Of a stretch of DNA of 9,453 bases, positions 1-5,966 are shown in pieces. How positions within the stretch are numbered: position 1 is the first letter of the stretch; every line of letters starts with the position of its first letter. Under the pieces are notes generated by a model, which searched no databases, had not been told where the DNA came from, and saw only the letters and a program-made list of their open reading frames with translations. The stretch covers positions 1 to 9,453 of the forward strand of contig SKZX01000330.1 of NCBI GenBank assembly GCA_007127175.1, read 5' to 3'. This DNA comes from Desulfobacterales bacterium (GTDB taxonomy: Bacteria; Desulfobacterota; Desulfobacteria; Desulfobacterales; Desulfosalsimonadaceae). Made by a program: the position numbers and the translations under genes.

Positions 1-642
1 CGCCCCTGCAACCGGTCCGGCATAACGAAGCGCGCTTGATGCGCCCCTGACTATTTTTAGCATGGCGGGAACGAAAATGGAAATGAGAATAAAGGGCACT
101 GCAAGCCCGGCCGAATAGACGCCCAGCAACCAGGCGCCCTGTCCCACGGTTTCGCTGGTGCCCGCTATCATGAGAATCGATCCCAGAAGCGGACCGATAC
201 ATGGGCTCCAACCTGCGGCAAAGGCCATTCCAACAATGAAGATGCCCGCAAGATGCAGCGGTTTTCTGCGAACTGTGATCCGCTTGTCATTCTCAAGCAT
301 GCCGAACCGAACAAGCCCGGTCATGTGGACACCGAGCAGGATAATCAGCAACCCGCCGATTATCCGGATAACGTCCCTGTATTGCGCCGCCACACTGCCG
401 ACAAATGAGGCGGATGCGCCCATGAGAACAAACACCGTTGAAAAACCGAGCACAAAACTGATTGTGGCGGCAATAATCCGCCCCCTCAGGGCCGCATCGG
501 GGTTGTCGGTGATCTCCTCAATGGAGTAGCCGCTGATAAATGCAAAATATGCCGGAACGAGCGGCAGGAGACAGGGTGAAACAAAAGAGAAAAGCCCTGC
601 AATAAACGCCGCCGGATATGAAACGGTTTGGGATAGAAGCAT
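1..642 (-). CDS. ccdA: CcdA-type cytochrome c biogenesis / thiol-disulfide transporter, partial (C-terminus off the left edge)
   Basis: The frame is open from an ATG at 642 to the window edge, giving 214 residues; CcdA proteins are usually about 220-250, so only a short C-terminal part is missing. The protein is very hydrophobic with several membrane helices (roughly residues 8-36, 56-80, 91-111, 131-160 and 168-195). Two conserved proline-flanked cysteines are visible: Cys24 in FVSPCLLPLVPAY and Cys148 in GWSPCIGPLLGS. In this family the pair accepts electrons from cytoplasmic thioredoxin and passes them across the membrane to periplasmic thiol proteins, for example for haem attachment to c-type cytochromes. 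No Shine-Dalgarno lies directly before the ATG; the leader there is a 7-bp tandem repeat, and no in-frame upstream start precedes a stop. The family call is firm. The partner (cytochrome c maturation or general disulfide reduction) cannot be told from this window. Confidence 0.93.
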   Translation of the reverse strand, partial: MLLSQTVSYPAAFIAGLFSFVSPCLLPLVPAYFAFISGYSIEEITDNPDAALRGRIIAATISFVLGFSTVFVLMGASASFVGSVAAQYRDVIRIIGGLLIILLGVHMTGLVRFGMLENDKRITVRRKPLHLAGIFIVGMAFAAGWSPCIGPLLGSILMIAGTSETVGQGAWLLGVYSAGLAVPFILISIFVPAMLKIVRGASSALRYAGPVAGA

Positions 643-652
643 TGGGTTGTAT

Positions 653-676
653 GTAAGTTGTAAGTTGTAAGTTGTA
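653..676. repeat. 7-bp tandem repeat (GTAAGTT, 3 copies plus GTA) next to the ccdA start
   Basis: Three exact head-to-tail copies of GTAAGTT fill 653-673, followed by a partial GTA. On the coding strand of ccdA it reads as ACAACTT units, and the last unit ends about 10 nt before the ATG. The array replaces the place where a Shine-Dalgarno would be expected. Similar ACAACTT runs are, from memory, frequent in intergenic DNA of some Desulfobacterota; that was not checked here. Confidence 0.85.
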
Positions 677-677
677 G

Positions 678-699
678 GGATTTCGTCTCTTCGAAATCC
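678..699. repeat. Perfect 8-bp hairpin in the ccdA leader
   Basis: GGATTTCG at 678-685 pairs exactly with CGAAATCC at 692-699 around a 6-nt loop. It lies 36 nt upstream of the ccdA ATG on the minus strand. No T-run follows on either strand, so it is not a canonical intrinsic terminator. It may be a leader structure or part of a dispersed repeat together with the neighbouring heptamers. Confidence 0.6.
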
Positions 700-839
700 G
701 TATTGACATCGATTTCCTCAAACCCATCGGCCACGGCATCTTAATAAAAAAGGTTGGGTTCCCTGGGGGTTCTCCAATACCGACCTCGACCCCGAGAGGC
801 TGAAAAGCATTCCGATAAATTTGCCCTTATAAAATCGAT

Positions 840-1034
840 CAATTTCAACCGGGTGGCGCCGGGTATTGCCCCTAGCAACAATTGCAGGTGGTTGCTGATA
901 GATCCTTGCGAAGCGCGGACAAGCGCCCTGTGGCTTTGCCGTTTATCATAGGGCGCGTTCAAGCGAGCCATGGAGATATCAGCGTTCTCCTGCAGTTGCA
1001 AGGGCAATACCCCGGTGACACACGGGGGAAATTG
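840..1034. repeat. Long imperfect palindrome (two inverted ~95-nt arms), MITE/REPIN-like
   Basis: The two halves are diverged inverted copies. Matching blocks appear in order on both arms: CAATTT 840-845 with AAATTG 1029-1034; TATTGCCC 864-871 with GGGCAATA 1002-1009; GCAAC 875-879 with GTTGC 995-999; TGCAGG 883-888 with CCTGCA 989-994; GCTGATA 894-900 with TATCAGC 977-983; GCGCCCT 923-929 with AGGGCGC 950-956. The central loop is about 20 nt, and the centre drifts only from about 937 to 939.5, so just a few small gaps are needed. The two strands also translate to similar peptides (a shared pattern ASxGxIS, LQL, PGxTRxKL). A non-autonomous mobile repeat, a REP pair or a structured RNA are all possible. 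Confidence 0.65.
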
Positions 1035-1063
1035 TCCTTTAATAATTTGGGATCGACCCGGGA

Positions 1064-1082
1064 GACAGACTGGAAGTCTGTC
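1064..1082. repeat. Perfect 7-bp hairpin GACAGAC-TGGAA-GTCTGTC
   Basis: The arms 1064-1070 and 1076-1082 are exactly complementary around the 5-nt loop TGGAA. In one frame it reads as TDWKSVP, a peptide I recall as a frequent artefact of a dispersed hairpin repeat in many environmental bacterial genomes. No T-tract follows, so it is better taken as a REP-like repeat than as a terminator. Confidence 0.7.
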
Positions 1083-1185
1083 CCCTGGGGGTTTTGCAAA
1101 TTCAATCCCGAGCCTTATTTCGATTGTTCAAACACAGAAATTGGGCTGAAAGACCTTTTTGATACAAATGATAACATAATCATTC

Positions 1186-1274
1186 AGGAGGGGTTCGTCA
1201 TGGCTGATGCGAAAAAACTCAGGAGCGGCCAAGCTCCCCGGCCCGGCGGGCGGCAGCCGCAACCGCTGATCTGA
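1186..1274 (+). other. Strong Shine-Dalgarno plus ATG leading to a 24-codon ORF that overlaps the end of proC
   Basis: AGGAGGGG at 1186-1193 sits 6 nt before an ATG at 1200-1202, an almost ideal bacterial initiation site. The frame then reads MADAKKLRSGQ and stops with TGA at 1272-1274 after 24 codons. From 1219 on it runs antisense to the well-conserved 3' end of proC, so only about six codons lie outside that gene. It could be the orphaned start of a gene lost by rearrangement, a short peptide gene, or chance. I do not claim it is expressed. Confidence 0.35.
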
Positions 1275-2088
1275 TGATGTCCTTAAGCCGATTGTCCTCA
1301 AAAACGCGGATTGCCGCCTCGGTCGTTCCCCCGGGCGAGGTGACCTTCCGGCGCAGGTCGGCCGGGGGTTCGCCCTGGACTTCCACCAGGCGCAGTGCGC
1401 CCTTGAACGTCGAAAGGGTCAGCAGAAAGGCTTCTTCCGGGCTAAGCCCTTGTTTCTCCCCGGCCTCAATCATTGATTCGATGAAATAAAAGCAATATGC
1501 CGGCCCGGAACCGGACATGGCCGTTACCGCATCCATTTTCCCCTCGTCGCAGTGCATGACATCCCCCATGGCGCCGAGTATTTTTTCCGTCATTTGAATA
1601 TCGCCCGGGGTTGCGTGTGCGTTGGCGGAAAAAGCGCACATGCCGGCACCGACAAGGGCGGGGGTATTGGGCATCACCCTGACAATGGGCATGCGGTTCT
1701 TTTCACTGTCGGTTTTCCCTGAATATATTGATTTTTCAAAGCTTTCGATCGTCAATCCCGCGGCAATGGATATGACCAGCAACCGGTCCGCCATCCGGCC
1801 AAATGCCCGACTGTCAACAAGATCATTCAGTACGCCGGCCATCTGCTGCGGTTTGACGGCAAGGACCACGATGTCGCATGAAGAAACGATGTGCCGGTTA
1901 TCGTCAAAGCGCCTGATCTTATAGGTGTTTTCAATATATTCAATTCTTTCGGGGTTAATATCACCGGCAAGTATTTGAGCAGGCGAAAAAGCGCCCGTTC
2001 GTATCAAAGCGGAAATCATGGCCTCAGCCATGTTCCCGGCCCCGATAAACCCGATGGTCAAATTGCCTTTTCCGTTCTTTTCATTCAT
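1219..2088 (-). CDS. proC: Pyrroline-5-carboxylate reductase (ProC)
   Basis: A complete 289-residue protein; the family is usually about 265-280. It catalyses the last step of proline synthesis in the cytoplasm, reducing 1-pyrroline-5-carboxylate to proline with NAD(P)H. The N-terminal Rossmann glycine motif GFIGAGNMAEAM is at residues 13-24, LAVKPQ at 76-81 and RVMPNTP at 137-143. The C-terminal dimerisation and substrate domain has AMSGSGPAY at 190-198 and the signature KVTSPGGTTEAAI at 248-260. A slightly longer linker (about 122-134, charged) precedes RVMPNTP and accounts for part of the extra length. The chosen ATG at 2088 precedes the Rossmann fold by 12 residues; GGATG a few bases upstream is a modest ribosome-binding site. 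yggT, a frequent proC neighbour, lies divergently upstream. Confidence 0.98.
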   Translation of the reverse strand: MNEKNGKGNLTIGFIGAGNMAEAMISALIRTGAFSPAQILAGDINPERIEYIENTYKIRRFDDNRHIVSSCDIVVLAVKPQQMAGVLNDLVDSRAFGRMADRLLVISIAAGLTIESFEKSIYSGKTDSEKNRMPIVRVMPNTPALVGAGMCAFSANAHATPGDIQMTEKILGAMGDVMHCDEGKMDAVTAMSGSGPAYCFYFIESMIEAGEKQGLSPEEAFLLTLSTFKGALRLVEVQGEPPADLRRKVTSPGGTTEAAIRVFEDNRLKDIIRSAVAAAARRAGELGRS

Positions 2089-2205
2089 TGGTATTCATCC
2101 GTCATATTGCGGAACAATCCTTATGCTGCCCCAAAATGTATTCACGAAGCGCCCGGCAAGGCGGCCCTTTGATGGCGCTCATTAAGCGGCGCACACAGAC
2201 AGAAC

Positions 2206-2228
2206 AGGGCGGCTGAAAAAGCCGCCCT
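2206..2228. repeat. Perfect 9-bp GC-rich hairpin, terminator-like but without a T-tract
   Basis: AGGGCGGCT at 2206-2214 pairs with AGCCGCCCT at 2220-2228 around the loop GAAAA. The stem is strong, but neither strand has a run of T after it, and it sits upstream of two divergent genes, where a terminator is not needed. It may be a REP-like element, a protein-binding palindrome or a relic terminator. Confidence 0.6.
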
Positions 2229-2290
2229 TACGGAATATAGTTGAGGCAAAGGCTTCCTGTCAATCATTTGGGGGTTAAATCGGAAACTTC

Positions 2291-2319
2291 TTGACTAAGC
2301 AGCCCGCTTTTATTTATTT
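2291..2319 (+). promoter_or_regulatory. Possible sigma-70-type promoter for yggT (weak)
   Basis: TTGACT at 2291-2296 resembles a -35 box. The AT-rich run that follows offers TTATTT at 2314-2319 with 17-nt spacing as a poor -10. The start codon of yggT is about 105 nt further on. The call rests only on pattern and position. Confidence 0.3.
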
Positions 2320-2424
2320 TATTATTTGTACGGGCGTTTACGGCACCCGACAAAACGCAGGCGTTGGAAATACCGCCGGTACGGGTTTTGCCGGAAGCCC
2401 TCATTACCAAGGCTGGAGTCATTG

Positions 2425-2724
2425 TTGAGCATTCTGTTTGCAAATTTTATCATGGGCATTGCAAGGGTTCTTGAAATCGGCCTGAACCTTTACATGTTTA
2501 TCGTTATCGCCTATGCCATACTGTCCTGGGTCAGTCCGGACCCATACAACCCCATTGTCCGCCTGATCCGGCAGGTCACCGAACCGGTCATTTACCGCGT
2601 TCGGCGACTTATTCCCACAAATTTCGGGGGCATCGATTTCGCACCGTTGATCGTCGTCCTCGCAATTTATTTTCTGCAGATCTTCGTCGTGCAAACCTTG
2701 TTTCAGGTTGCCAGGCAGATATAA
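2425..2724 (+). CDS. yggT: YggT family small integral membrane protein
   Basis: Starting at TTG 2425 the protein has 99 residues, the usual size for YggT (about 90-100). GGAG at 2415-2418 is 6 nt before this TTG. The next ATG (2452) would cut off the conserved start ILFANFIMGIARVLEIGL, and longer versions add a basic, unlike-family leader. Two hydrophobic segments flank the characteristic loop SWVSPDPYNPIVRLIRQ followed by TEPV; the second half carries RRLIP and GIDFAPLIVVLAIYFLQ. Members are inner-membrane proteins of unclear function, linked to osmotic tolerance and, in some bacteria, to cell division or envelope gene neighbourhoods. The gene often sits beside proC, as here, although here in divergent orientation. 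A 76-nt gap separates it from pilT. Confidence 0.9.
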   Translation: MSILFANFIMGIARVLEIGLNLYMFIVIAYAILSWVSPDPYNPIVRLIRQVTEPVIYRVRRLIPTNFGGIDFAPLIVVLAIYFLQIFVVQTLFQVARQI

Positions 2725-2800
2725 CAGTTGTGCGGCTGTCACAGGCATTACCATAAAGCATTTCATAACCGCTACTTATTATCGTTTCTCGGAGTGAGCC

Positions 2801-3883
2801 ATGGCAAAAATCGACGCGTTTTTCAAATTGATGAACGACCAGGGGGCATCGGACCTTCACCTGGCGGCCGGGCAGCAGCCGGCCCTCCGGATACGCGGGG
2901 AAATTGAACGGGTCAAGTACAGAACGCTCAGCAACGACGACCTTCGGGGAATGATATACGAAATTACGCCCGAAGACAAGATCAAGGTCTTCGAGGAAAC
3001 CGGCGACGTGGACTTCGGCTATGAAATACCGGGCCTTGCCCGTTACCGCGCCAACCTGTTCATGCAGCGAAACGGCGTGGGCGCCGTTTTCCGGCAGATC
3101 CCCAGCAACATCATGACCGTTGAGCAGCTCGGGCTCCCGCCGGTGGTCGCCCGGCTGGCAACCCTCCCCCGGGGGCTGGTTGTCGTAACAGGACCCACAG
3201 GGAGCGGCAAATCAACGACGCTCGCAGCCATCATCGACGAGGCCAACCGCCTTCGCAAGGACCATATCATCACCATCGAAGACCCGATCGAATTCGTCCA
3301 TGAAAGCAAAGGCTGTATTATCAACCAGCGGGAGGTCGGCGCACACACGCGGTCCTTTTCCGCGTCCTTGAGGGGTGCGCTGCGGGAGGACCCGGACATC
3401 ATACTGGTGGGGGAAATGCGGGACCTGGAAACCATTTCGCTGGCCATTGAAGCGGCATCCACCGGTCACCTGGTATTTGCGACCCTTCACACGTCCAGCG
3501 CCATGAAAACCGTTGACCGGATCATCGAGGTTTTCCCGGCCAACCAGCAGGCCCAGGTTCGCTCGACATTGTCAGACGGCATCCGCGCCGTTCTGGCCCA
3601 GGTCCTTTTCAAGCGGATTGACCGGAAAGGACGCTGCCCGGCCCTTGAAATACTGATTGCCACGCCGGCCGTCCGAAACCTGGTCCGGGAAGGCAAGACC
3701 CACCAGATGACCTCATCCATGCAGACGGGGAAAAAATACGGCATGCAGATCCTGGACGACGCCATCATGGACCTGTACAACAAGGGACAGATCAGCGCAG
3801 ACGACGCCTATGCCAAGTCCAACGAAAAATCCCGGTTCAGGCCCCTGCTGAAAAGTCAGCCGGACGACTTTACGGAAGCCTGA
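2801..3883 (+). CDS. pilT: Type IV pilus retraction ATPase PilT
   Basis: A 360-residue cytoplasmic hexameric motor ATPase that depolymerises type IV pili and drives twitching motility and DNA or surface interactions. The PAS-like N-terminal domain includes ASDLHLAAGQQP (16-27). The core has Walker A GPTGSGKST (131-139), the Asp box ITIEDPIEFVH (157-167), Walker B DPDIILVGEMRD with Glu205 (197-208), and the His box TGHLVFATLHTSSA (221-234). The PilT hallmark AIRNLIRE is present as AVRNLVRE (290-297), followed by GMQILDDAI (314-322). This set separates it from PilB-type extension ATPases, which are larger and carry a zinc-binding C-terminal part. GGAG ends 6 nt before the ATG. It is the first gene of a cluster with a paralogue 43 nt downstream. 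Confidence 0.97.
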   Translation: MAKIDAFFKLMNDQGASDLHLAAGQQPALRIRGEIERVKYRTLSNDDLRGMIYEITPEDKIKVFEETGDVDFGYEIPGLARYRANLFMQRNGVGAVFRQIPSNIMTVEQLGLPPVVARLATLPRGLVVVTGPTGSGKSTTLAAIIDEANRLRKDHIITIEDPIEFVHESKGCIINQREVGAHTRSFSASLRGALREDPDIILVGEMRDLETISLAIEAASTGHLVFATLHTSSAMKTVDRIIEVFPANQQAQVRSTLSDGIRAVLAQVLFKRIDRKGRCPALEILIATPAVRNLVREGKTHQMTSSMQTGKKYGMQILDDAIMDLYNKGQISADDAYAKSNEKSRFRPLLKSQPDDFTEA

Positions 3884-3926
3884 CGCAACAGGCCGTTTTC
3901 AAACTTCTCATTTAAGGAAATCGATC

Positions 3927-5090
3927 ATGCGTAAGCCGGAAATCGAACACATTATGACAGCGATGCTCGATTCCCACCAGAGCGTTTCGGACCTTAACAT
4001 CACTGTGGGAAAACCCCTTCAGGTGGAGTCCTTCGGAGAACTCGTACCCGTGGACATGAAACCGCCGCTGAAATCGCTTACGCCCTTCCAGGCGGAAGCT
4101 TTTGCGTTGAACCTGATCGCAAACGACCGGCGGCTGACGGAAATCCTCATAAAAGAGGGCTCCTGCGACCTATCCTACACCCTTCCGGGAAAAGCCCGCT
4201 TTCGCGTCAACGTGTTTTCTCAGTCCGGCCACCTGTCCATTGTGCTGCGCCAACTTGAAACCCGCGTTCCGACCATTAAAGAGCTCCGGCTGCCCAAAGC
4301 GTTTAATGAAATCGCCAAGGAAAGAAACGGGATCGTTTTTGTAACGGGCGCTACCGGAACCGGTAAAACCACATCTCTGGCCGCACTCCTGGAAGAGATC
4401 AACAAAGAAAAATCGGTGCACATCATAACACTGGAAGACCCCATCGAGTTCGTCCATTCCCACAAGAAATCGACCTTCAACCAGCGGGAGCTGGGCAAGG
4501 ATTTCGACACCTTTGCCCACGGCCTGCGCGCAGCGCTCAGGCAGGCGCCCAAGGTAATCCTGGTCGGCGAAATGAGGGACCGTGAAACCGTTGAAATCGG
4601 CCTTACGGCGGCCGAGACCGGGCATCTGGTGCTGACCACCCTGCACACGGTGGATGCCGGGCAAACCGTCAACCGGATACTGGGAATGTTCAATATCGAA
4701 GACGAAAACCAGATCCGGACACGCCTTGCAGACACGCTCCGGTGGGTCGTATGCCAGCGGCTGCTGCCCAAGGCGGGCGGCGGCAGGGAAGCGGCCTTTG
4801 AAATTATGCGCACGAGCCTGCGCGTCAAGGACTCGATCCTGCACGGGGAATCCGAAGGCAAAACCTTCTACGATATTATGGAAACAGGCACGACCCTGGG
4901 CATGACCACCTTTGACAACTATATTACCCAACTCTTCGCCAAAGGTCTGATCACCGAGGAAACGGCCATGGCATACGCATCCAGGAAGTCCATCGTGGGC
5001 CGTGGCATTGACTCGATCAAAAGCGAGCGGGGAGAGGCCACCTCCGATATCGATGACCTCGAAATCGATATGCAATACAACAAAAAATAA
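3927..5090 (+). CDS. PilT/PilU family retraction ATPase paralogue (PilU-like)
   Basis: A 387-residue second secretion-type ATPase, full length, with every nucleotide motif: Walker A GATGTGKTT (141-149), Asp box ITLEDPIEFVH (167-177), Walker B APKVILVGEMRD with Glu215 (207-218) and His box TGHLVLTTLHTVDA (231-244). Two traits favour a PilU-like role over a second PilT. The Walker A begins GATGTGK, as in Pseudomonas PilU, and the AIRNLIRE element is replaced by LRVKDSILHGE (298-308). The C-terminus extends past the core into an acidic tail (IDDLEIDMQ, 375-383), and PilU proteins also have C-terminal extensions. PilU works with PilT to raise retraction force and does not replace it. AAGGA at 3914-3918, 8 nt before the ATG, supports the start. 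Naming it PilU strictly would need a phylogeny. Confidence 0.94.
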   Translation: MRKPEIEHIMTAMLDSHQSVSDLNITVGKPLQVESFGELVPVDMKPPLKSLTPFQAEAFALNLIANDRRLTEILIKEGSCDLSYTLPGKARFRVNVFSQSGHLSIVLRQLETRVPTIKELRLPKAFNEIAKERNGIVFVTGATGTGKTTSLAALLEEINKEKSVHIITLEDPIEFVHSHKKSTFNQRELGKDFDTFAHGLRAALRQAPKVILVGEMRDRETVEIGLTAAETGHLVLTTLHTVDAGQTVNRILGMFNIEDENQIRTRLADTLRWVVCQRLLPKAGGGREAAFEIMRTSLRVKDSILHGESEGKTFYDIMETGTTLGMTTFDNYITQLFAKGLITEETAMAYASRKSIVGRGIDSIKSERGEATSDIDDLEIDMQYNKK

Positions 5091-5123
5091 ACGGTTTTAT
5101 GGAAAAACATAAGGATTCCTGAA

Positions 5124-5777
5124 ATGGAAATCACATGCACCAGCTGCGAAAAGAAAATTAATATACCCGAAGAAAAAATACCTTCCGGAAACAGCTTTTC
5201 CTTGAGATGCCCGGCGTGCAAGGGAAAAATCAATGTCGATCTGAGCCCGCAGGACCAAGACGGTGATTTCAAGGCTTCAGGCTGGCAGCAGGCGCCTGAC
5301 GACGATTATGATGCCAGCGAGAAACCGTTTGATTTTCTTGAAGAAGAAGGCCTCACCGCCATGGTCTGCGAAAACGACCCGGCGGCCCTGAAAAAAATCA
5401 AGGAAGTCCTGGATATCATGGAATACAGCGTAACGGTGCCCTCATCCGTACGGGATGCGCTGCGGAAAATGAAATACCACGTCTACGACCTGGTGCTTGT
5501 GAACGAGTCCTTCGATGGCAGCTCACCAAGCAGCAACGGCATATTGATTTACCTGGAACGCCTGAACATGAGCATTCGCAGAAACGTATTCGTGGGGCTC
5601 ATTACAAAGCAATACGCCACCCGGGACAACATGGCGGCGTTTTTGAAAAGCGTGAACCTCACGATTAACGAAAAAGACGTCCGCCACATCGATAAGCTCC
5701 TGAAAAACGCCATCAACGACAATGACCTGTTTTTTACGGTGTTCAAGGAAAGCATGAAAAAATTCGGGAGAATATGA
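5124..5777 (+). CDS. Zinc-ribbon protein with degenerate receiver-like domain
   Basis: 217 residues. The N-terminus is a small zinc ribbon with CxxC pairs at Cys5/Cys8 and Cys29/Cys32, of the type seen in MJ0042-like fingers. An acidic linker (about 41-75) leads to a second domain (about 77-185) whose pattern matches a response-regulator receiver: strand AMVCEND, helix, strand, helix, then YDLVLVNESFDG. Where a receiver would have the phospho-acceptor aspartate there is Asn127, and no clear conserved Lys is seen after LITKQ. If the fold is right it is a pseudo-receiver that cannot be phosphorylated in the usual way. It follows the two pilus ATPase genes by 33 nt on the same strand, with AAGGA at 5111-5115 as ribosome-binding site, which suggests a pilus or motility related adaptor. 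The role is inferred only from context. Confidence 0.85.
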   Translation: MEITCTSCEKKINIPEEKIPSGNSFSLRCPACKGKINVDLSPQDQDGDFKASGWQQAPDDDYDASEKPFDFLEEEGLTAMVCENDPAALKKIKEVLDIMEYSVTVPSSVRDALRKMKYHVYDLVLVNESFDGSSPSSNGILIYLERLNMSIRRNVFVGLITKQYATRDNMAAFLKSVNLTINEKDVRHIDKLLKNAINDNDLFFTVFKESMKKFGRI

Positions 5778-5941
5778 ACGACAAGGCGGGAAAAAGCACC
5801 TACACCTGCAATGAATACCGGCTGGAGATGATCCTGCTGTCACTTGAGCAGCGGCTCAACCGGCCTGGCCTGGAAGCAGCGGAAAAACGGGCCATAGAAG
5901 CCGAGGTAAAAAGGGTCAGGGCCGAGATGGATATGGAGTAA
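5774..5941 (+). CDS. Small 55-residue predicted helical protein, hypothetical
   Basis: The ATG overlaps the stop of the preceding gene in an ATGA arrangement (5774-5777), typical of translational coupling. The 55-residue product starts MNDKAGKSTYTCNEYRLEM and is rich in Leu, Glu, Arg and Ala (for example LLSLEQRLNRPGLE, then AAEKRAIEAEVKRVRAEM). This predicts two amphipathic helices separated by the Pro-Gly at residues 31-32, probably a helical hairpin or coiled coil. It has no membrane segment or signal peptide. I recognise no named family. Regular codon use, the exact overlap and its place at the end of the pilT cluster support a real gene. It may bind the zinc-ribbon protein or a pilus ATPase, but nothing in the sequence proves it. 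Confidence 0.75.
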   Translation: MNDKAGKSTYTCNEYRLEMILLSLEQRLNRPGLEAAEKRAIEAEVKRVRAEMDME

Positions 5942-5966
5942 AGCAGGCGATTTTGGTGGCAAGAGG

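Larger units (their letters stand above)
643..1218. other. 576-nt gene-poor, repeat-rich spacer between proC and ccdA
   Basis: No reading frame here resembles a known protein or keeps a plausible start and codon pattern. The frames that stay open run across palindromic sequence and so look artefactual. The spacer holds a heptamer tandem repeat and a hairpin next to ccdA, an imperfect palindrome at 840-1034, a perfect hairpin at 1064-1082, a direct repeat of CCCTGGGGGTT at 761-771 and 1083-1093, and a strong ribosome-binding site at 1186-1193. It reads like accumulated small repeats rather than a gene. proC and ccdA are on the same strand, but the distance argues against a simple operon. Confidence 0.7.
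2089..2424. other. 336-nt divergent spacer between proC and yggT
   Basis: This stretch should hold the promoters for both proC (leftward) and yggT (rightward). It contains one perfect hairpin (2206-2228) and an AT-rich tract (about 2307-2328) with a possible -35 element. Reading frames that extend yggT upstream give a very basic, low-quality peptide and are not taken as coding. No riboswitch or tRNA is recognised. Confidence 0.6.

Noticed and set aside
703..708. Perfect TTGACA on the plus strand as a promoter
   Set aside because: No -10-like hexamer occurs 16-18 nt downstream and no plus-strand gene follows closely.
486..739. Minus-strand frames covering the ccdA leader
   Set aside because: They run through the heptamer repeat into ccdA in the wrong frame; the part at about 690-735 looks protein-like (FEEIDVNTDF) but is too short to assign.
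741..1274. Open frames on both strands across the proC-ccdA spacer
   Set aside because: They cross the palindrome and hairpin, lack family resemblance, and the similar peptides on both strands are explained by inverted repeats.
2326..2424. N-terminal extension of YggT
   Set aside because: It gives a highly basic leader unlike the family, and a Shine-Dalgarno is correctly spaced from TTG 2425.
4170..5075. 301-codon open frame on the minus strand
   Set aside because: It is the exact antisense of the PilU-like ATPase gene, has no ribosome-binding site and resembles no family; GC-rich codon use keeps the opposite strand open.
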